Source: Miscanthus floridulus (Eukaryota > Streptophyta > Magnoliopsida > Poales > Poaceae). Taken from it: DNA of 64,000 bases. Below are positions 60,243 to 64,000 of the stretch, in pieces. Made by a program: the position numbers and the translations under genes. The notes under the pieces are model-generated. The model was not told the DNA's origin. It saw only the letters and a program-made list of their open reading frames with translations, and did not search any database. The stretch spans positions 112,502,278-112,566,277 of the forward strand of contig NC_089588.1 in NCBI RefSeq assembly GCF_019320115.1. The letters are read 5' to 3'. The stretch's first letter is position 1; the number at the start of each line of letters is the position of its first letter.

Positions 60243-60258
60243 CCACGGATGGTGCCAA
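60243..60258 (-). promoter_or_regulatory. Probable tRNA primer-binding site of element B
   Basis: In minus orientation TGGCACCATCCGTGG starts two bases inside the 5' LTR, the expected place for minus-strand priming; it resembles the TGGCGCC...CCGTGGGG sites of grass Gypsy elements. The matching tRNA is not assigned. Confidence 0.6.
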
Positions 60259-60259
60259 C

Positions 60260-61429
60260 TATCGGTACAGAAAGTGACCAACTAGTGAATATTTGTAGTT
60301 TTGTTGTACGTTGTGATCGGAGGTGGCCTAGCACTCAATGACACAGGATTTATACTAGTTCAGGCAACATGCCCTACGTCTAGTTTGGGTCGGTCGGTGA
60401 CTTTATTCCTAAGCTCAGGTGCTCGAAGTCTATAGTGGGGTTACAAATGAGAAGGAGAAAGATGGGGGGTACCAGAGGCCCGGTCGGCTCTGATCGGAAG
60501 GGCCGAGAGCGACGGGAACTCCGCTATGAGATAAGTGTTCAAGCGTGTGCTTGAGATCCGAACCTGGCAGTTCTGTGGTTGTGAGCTATTGGACTAAATG
60601 AATCTAAAGGAACTGAGCTTGAATCAATCGGTCATCCTCCTATTGGAGGGAGTGCATCCCCCTTTTATAGATGAAGGGGATGGCTTTACAGGTGAGAGGG
60701 AGAGGGTACGGATGCTTTTAAGCCTTGTTGCCCACGCACGACGAGGAGTGGATAATGGTAGGCGCCCACAACACTGTTGATGTCACTGTAGAATGTCAGG
60801 TGCACGTGGGAGGTTGCGTTGTCATCTTCAGGAGGGGTTGACATCGGTACCTGCAAAATACTGTTTGCCCAGAGGCATGCAAGGAGCCTCACCACATTGA
60901 TCGAATATGGTGAATCCTGGCGCCTACAACACTGTAGGGATAAATGTCAGCGCCTACAATACTGTTTGTACTAGGGCGGTTGTGGAGCACTATTCCCATG
61001 GGCGTATAGGGTATGGTCCCTGTACCATGGTTTGACTCATGTGCTGCTTTCTTCGTTCATCCCTGGTCCCTTCCGAGCGGGCGTCCCTGGTCGAATGGTC
61101 CCAGTCGGCTTCGGTTGCGCCAGTCGGAGAAGAGTGGTGAGCATGGTTGTTACGTGCCCCAGTCGGAGAGACGCTGGGTAGGAGTCAGAAGTAGGGCTCG
61201 GGGCAGGCCTTCCGATTGGAGAGGCCATTCGAAGGCAGCTGGAGCCCGAATCGAGTGCTCCGATCGGAAAGGTGGGCCGAAGTAGCCGATGAGCGGGCGT
61301 TGCTCTTCTTGGGCCAGGCCTTCCGGTCGGTTGCTGGACCGCCCCTTTGCCCTATTATTTTTAGACTCTAGGGTCGAGCCTTGGCATAGAAGCCGGTCCC
61401 CAAGGGACCCTAGGTTTATGAACCTAACA
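60260..61429 (-). repeat. Element B 5' LTR
   Basis: 1170 bp from TATCGGTACAG (G changed to A in TGTCGG) to CCTAACA. Minus-strand TATA box CTATAAAAGG at 60661-60670. Matches solo LTR A along its length. Confidence 0.88.
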
Positions 61430-61434
61430 AGTAG

Positions 61435-62904
61435 TATGAACATGTAGATTACTTAATTACGAACCTAACGCAACTTAAACGGATCAAATCGGAGTTAAAA
61501 CGAAGTTTTTATGAGCAAAACAAAATCAGTGGCAAATCTGCAAATAGCGAAAACATATTTTGAATCTAATCCAAAGAAAACTATGCTTTCTGAAAAGGAA
61601 AACATATTCTAGAAAGGTGCTAGGGACTGTAGGTTAGACTATTCAAAAGCCAAGGGTCTCTTTAGCAAAAGTATAGGGACGGCGGGTTCTATTACGTGAA
61701 ATTGCAGGGGCTCTTTTGCAAACTTGCCAGGCGAATCGGTATGTTCTAATCCTGGCCCTTGATCTTAGATTGGACAGATGGGAGGAGGCTGGCGTTGTCA
61801 ACCGGTTGGAACAGGACTGAGCGCGGCAGTCCAGCATCGCCGGCGGTGAAAACCTTGACGACACACACGAATCAAGGCCTACGGGCCACGGGAGAGCAAA
61901 CCGGAAGCACGGGGAACAAGAGCAGAAGATGGCAAATTCATCTTAGGGGTCACATGGGGCTTCGATGGCATGAAGGCGAGCTCAGCTCAGTTGGGGCGGC
62001 TCGGGCTCATCAGTGAGGTTACGACAGCGGCATGAGCATGGCAAAAAGTGAAAGAGGGGGCATGGTTAAGCGGGTAGCTTCATTACCTAGTCCTGAAGCA
62101 CGGCAGATGCTCCTCGTCGGCGGCGAAGCGAACAGTAGTGGAGGAAGCTCGGCTGTGGTGATTTTAGGGCAGCGGCTTTGCTGCTAGGCTCAAGGCGGCT
62201 GTGGATTGTTCCTAGAGCAGAATAGGGAAGTAGTGAGTGTAGGGGGTGCTATTTAAGAGCGGGGGCTGAGGGCACGGCGTGGGTTCATGGCGGATGGAGT
62301 CCGAGACGACACCGACTCGAGGTGGAAGAAGCCCTGACAAGGTGGGCCCTCCTGTCGACAAGATAGAGAGTGGGGTTAGGCTATCAGCAAAACGGAGGGA
62401 GGAAAGGGCGGCGCTGGCTTTGCTGGGCTTTGGCCTAAGCCTGGTTGCTAGGACGTGCGAGAGAAAGCTCGGCCGCGCCTGAGTGAGAAAAGAGGAAGGG
62501 GAAGTGCACTAGGCTGGGAGAGGGAAAGGCCGAGCAGGATGGCTAGGACTGCGGTGAACTTGGCCAACATCAGGCCCATGCGGGAAGAGAGGGAGAGAAG
62601 AAGGCGGGCTATGCCTTGGGCCAGCAGGCCGAATAGAGAAGGGAAGAGATTTTCCTTTTTCTTTTTCTTTTCTAATTTTCTAAACAAATTTTGAAATGCA
62701 AATTCAAATCAATTTGAAGTTTGATTTCAAACCACACAATACAAAAATAATATGCAGCAGCATGAATGCACATACATGGTTGTAGACCTATATTTGATTT
62801 TATTTTTAAAAAAGTTATTATTTTTTCTAAATTTAAATGCTCACAAAAGGCATAATTAAATCATTTCTCCTATTTCAAAATCATGCAAATTTTAGGGTGT
62901 TATA
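61435..62904 (-). mobile_element. Element F 3' LTR, second part
   Basis: Resumes after the AGTAG duplication and ends at GGGTGTTATA, which in sense reads TATAACACCC (TG changed to TA). Together with 28583-30147 the LTR is about 3.0 kb. It has a GC-rich middle (61750-62650) and no element genes. Confidence 0.78.
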
Positions 62905-62921
62905 ATTCTACCCCCCCTTAA
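62905..62921 (-). promoter_or_regulatory. Polypurine tract of element F
   Basis: Minus-strand AAGGGGGGGTAGAAT directly upstream of the 3' LTR. Confidence 0.7.
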
Positions 62922-62949
62922 AATGAATCTCGTCCTCGAGATTCGGACA

Positions 62950-64000
62950 ATGCTTACTCAAATAACTACGGGTATGTTTTTCTCAGATCCTCTTCTCTTT
63001 CCCAAGTAGCCTCATCTTCTGTATACCGATTCAACTGAACCTTACACATCCTTATAACTCGGCTCCTTGTAACCCTTTATGCCATTTCCAAAATCCTTAT
63101 CAGGAACTCCACATAGGTAAGATCTTCCTTAACTGTAAGCTCCTCTAACGGTATCAGCTCCTTAGGTACACGCAAACACTTCTTTAATTGGGACACATGG
63201 AACACATCATGTACACCTGATAAGCTCTTAGACAATTCCAACTGATTAGCTACTTCACCACGTCTCTCTAAAATCTTGAAAGGTCCAATATACCTTGGTG
63301 CTAACTTTCCTTTCATATTAAACCTTCTCACACTTCTCATAGGTGACACTTTTAGATAACACATAATCCCCTACTTCGAAAACCAATTCTCTTCTCCACG
63401 TATCAGCATAACTCTTCTGTCAAGACTGTGCCACTCTCAAGTTATCCCTAATCATCCTTACTTGATCTTCTGCATCTCTTAAAACATCCGGTCCGAACAC
63501 TTGAGTTTCTCCCGTTTGATTCTAAAACAATGGGGTTCTACACTTTCGTCCATACAAAGCCTCGAAAGGTGTCACATTGAGACTCTTCTGATAATTGTTG
63601 TTGTATGAGAACTTTGCATAGGGCAAACTCTGATCCCAACTTGTACTAACATATCCTCTAAATCTGATTAGTTCTCTTAGTTTGTCCATCTGTCTGAGGA
63701 TGGTATGTTGTATTAAAATTCAACTTTGTTCCCAACGAACTATGTACTTGTTGCCAAAAATGAGACGTAAATTGAGTACCCCAATCAGACACAATTTTCT
63801 TGGGAACTCCATGCAGACATACTATTCTTTCCATATATAATTGGGCCAACTTTGGTCCTTTATAATGAGTCTTGACCGGTATAAAGTGAGCAACTTTAGT
63901 TAACCGATCCACTATCACCCATATTGAATCATAACCTCTCTAAGTACATGGTAACCCAACAATGAAGTCCATACCAACTTCTTCCCACTTCCACTCAGGT
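62950..64000 (-). pseudogene. Integrase and chromodomain end of chromovirus F pol, running off the window
   Basis: Inserts element DNA; chromodomain-bearing integrases target particular chromatin. From 63918 the minus strand reads MIVDRLTKVAHFIPVKTHYK (first catalytic Asp), IVSDWGTQF (second Asp) and YHPQTDGQTKRTNQI, where the catalytic Glu is replaced by Lys (63676-63678), followed by a stop. Another open stretch (63364-63077) reads MCYLKVSPMRSVRRF, KGKLAPRYIGPFKILERRG and HDVFHVSQLKKCL, the standard integrase C-terminal region. Below a stop at 63077, CKVQLNRYTEDEATWERE (about 62995-63050) is a chromodomain-like end. A small frameshift lies near 63360. Clade (Tekay/Del-like) is inferred. Confidence 0.85.

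Larger units (their letters stand above)
30148..61429 (-). mobile_element. Element B: Tat-type Ty3/Gypsy retrotransposon with nested insertions
   Basis: Left terminus TGTCGGTACAGAAAG at 30148, right terminus ending GAACCTAACA at 61429; perfect AGTAG duplication on the outside at 30143-30147 and 61430-61434. Its 3' LTR is split (30148-30422 and 51266-51884), its internal region is 51885-60259, and its 5' LTR is 60260-61429. Contents: decayed gag (minus), an antisense gypsy-type gene (plus), tandem repeats next to the 3' LTR, and no pol. About 20.8 kb of its span is other elements. Confidence 0.85.

Overview
This is plant nuclear DNA, almost certainly from a grass (Poaceae). A panicoid/Andropogoneae relative is my inference from the retrotransposon types; the species is not shown. 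Evidence for a large repeat-rich grass genome: CACTA, Mutator, Stowaway and hAT-type DNA elements, Ty1/Copia, chromoviral and Tat-type Ty3/Gypsy elements, TA-microsatellite-associated MITEs, and a CC-NBS-LRR resistance gene with a single phase intron. No bacterial-type genes, tRNA, rRNA or CRISPR array are visible.

Layout. (1) 1-4.04 kb: broken end of a CACTA (En/Spm) transposon carrying a decayed TNP2-type transposase gene and a second Transposase_24-type gene; it butts directly onto a resistance-gene relic. (2) 4.04-22 kb: a disease-resistance gene cluster. It holds a 3' relic (4.04-4.74 kb), one apparently intact CNL gene on the minus strand (6.745-9.910 kb, two exons, 917 aa), and an orphan upstream region of a third copy (21.13-21.83 kb) whose coding region is gone. 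A chromovirus-type LTR fragment lies almost at the stop codon of the intact gene. Between the copies lies a putative Mutator-like element with long terminal inverted repeats (11.08-18.80 kb), itself split by a Ty1/Copia element (11.58-18.20 kb), and a small CACTA terminus (ends 21.126 kb). (3) 22-24.98 kb: AT-rich DNA with two almost identical 267-bp Micron-like MITEs embedded in long (TA)n tracts.

(4) 24.98-64 kb: a nest of LTR retrotransposons, all with sense strand minus. Chromovirus-type LTR E (from 24.983 kb) carries solo LTR A (25.975-27.285 kb, TSD AGAAT) and is interrupted by chromovirus F, whose LTR starts at 28.583 kb. F's LTR is interrupted by a whole Tat-type Ty3/Gypsy element B (30.148-61.429 kb, flanked on both sides by TSD AGTAG); F's LTR resumes at 61.435 kb and its integrase/chromodomain region runs off the window. 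B's own 3' LTR is interrupted at 30.423 kb by a second Tat-type element C. C's integrase is in turn split by a 4.4-kb solo LTR G (40.436-44.840 kb). C's 5' end is missing; a doubly truncated element D (about 47.12-51.27 kb) sits between C's gag and the rest of B's LTR, implying a large deletion.

How it works together. Elements B and C each carry, antisense to gag-pol, an extra gene family (the 'putative gypsy-type transposase' domain followed by a long coiled coil) located between pol and the 3' LTR, and both have tandem repeats next to the 3' LTR. B has only gag remnants and no pol, so it looks non-autonomous; C has gag-protease fused to integrase with reverse transcriptase and RNase H deleted. 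All transposon genes seen are damaged. The only gene in the window that looks capable of making a normal host protein is the CNL resistance gene.
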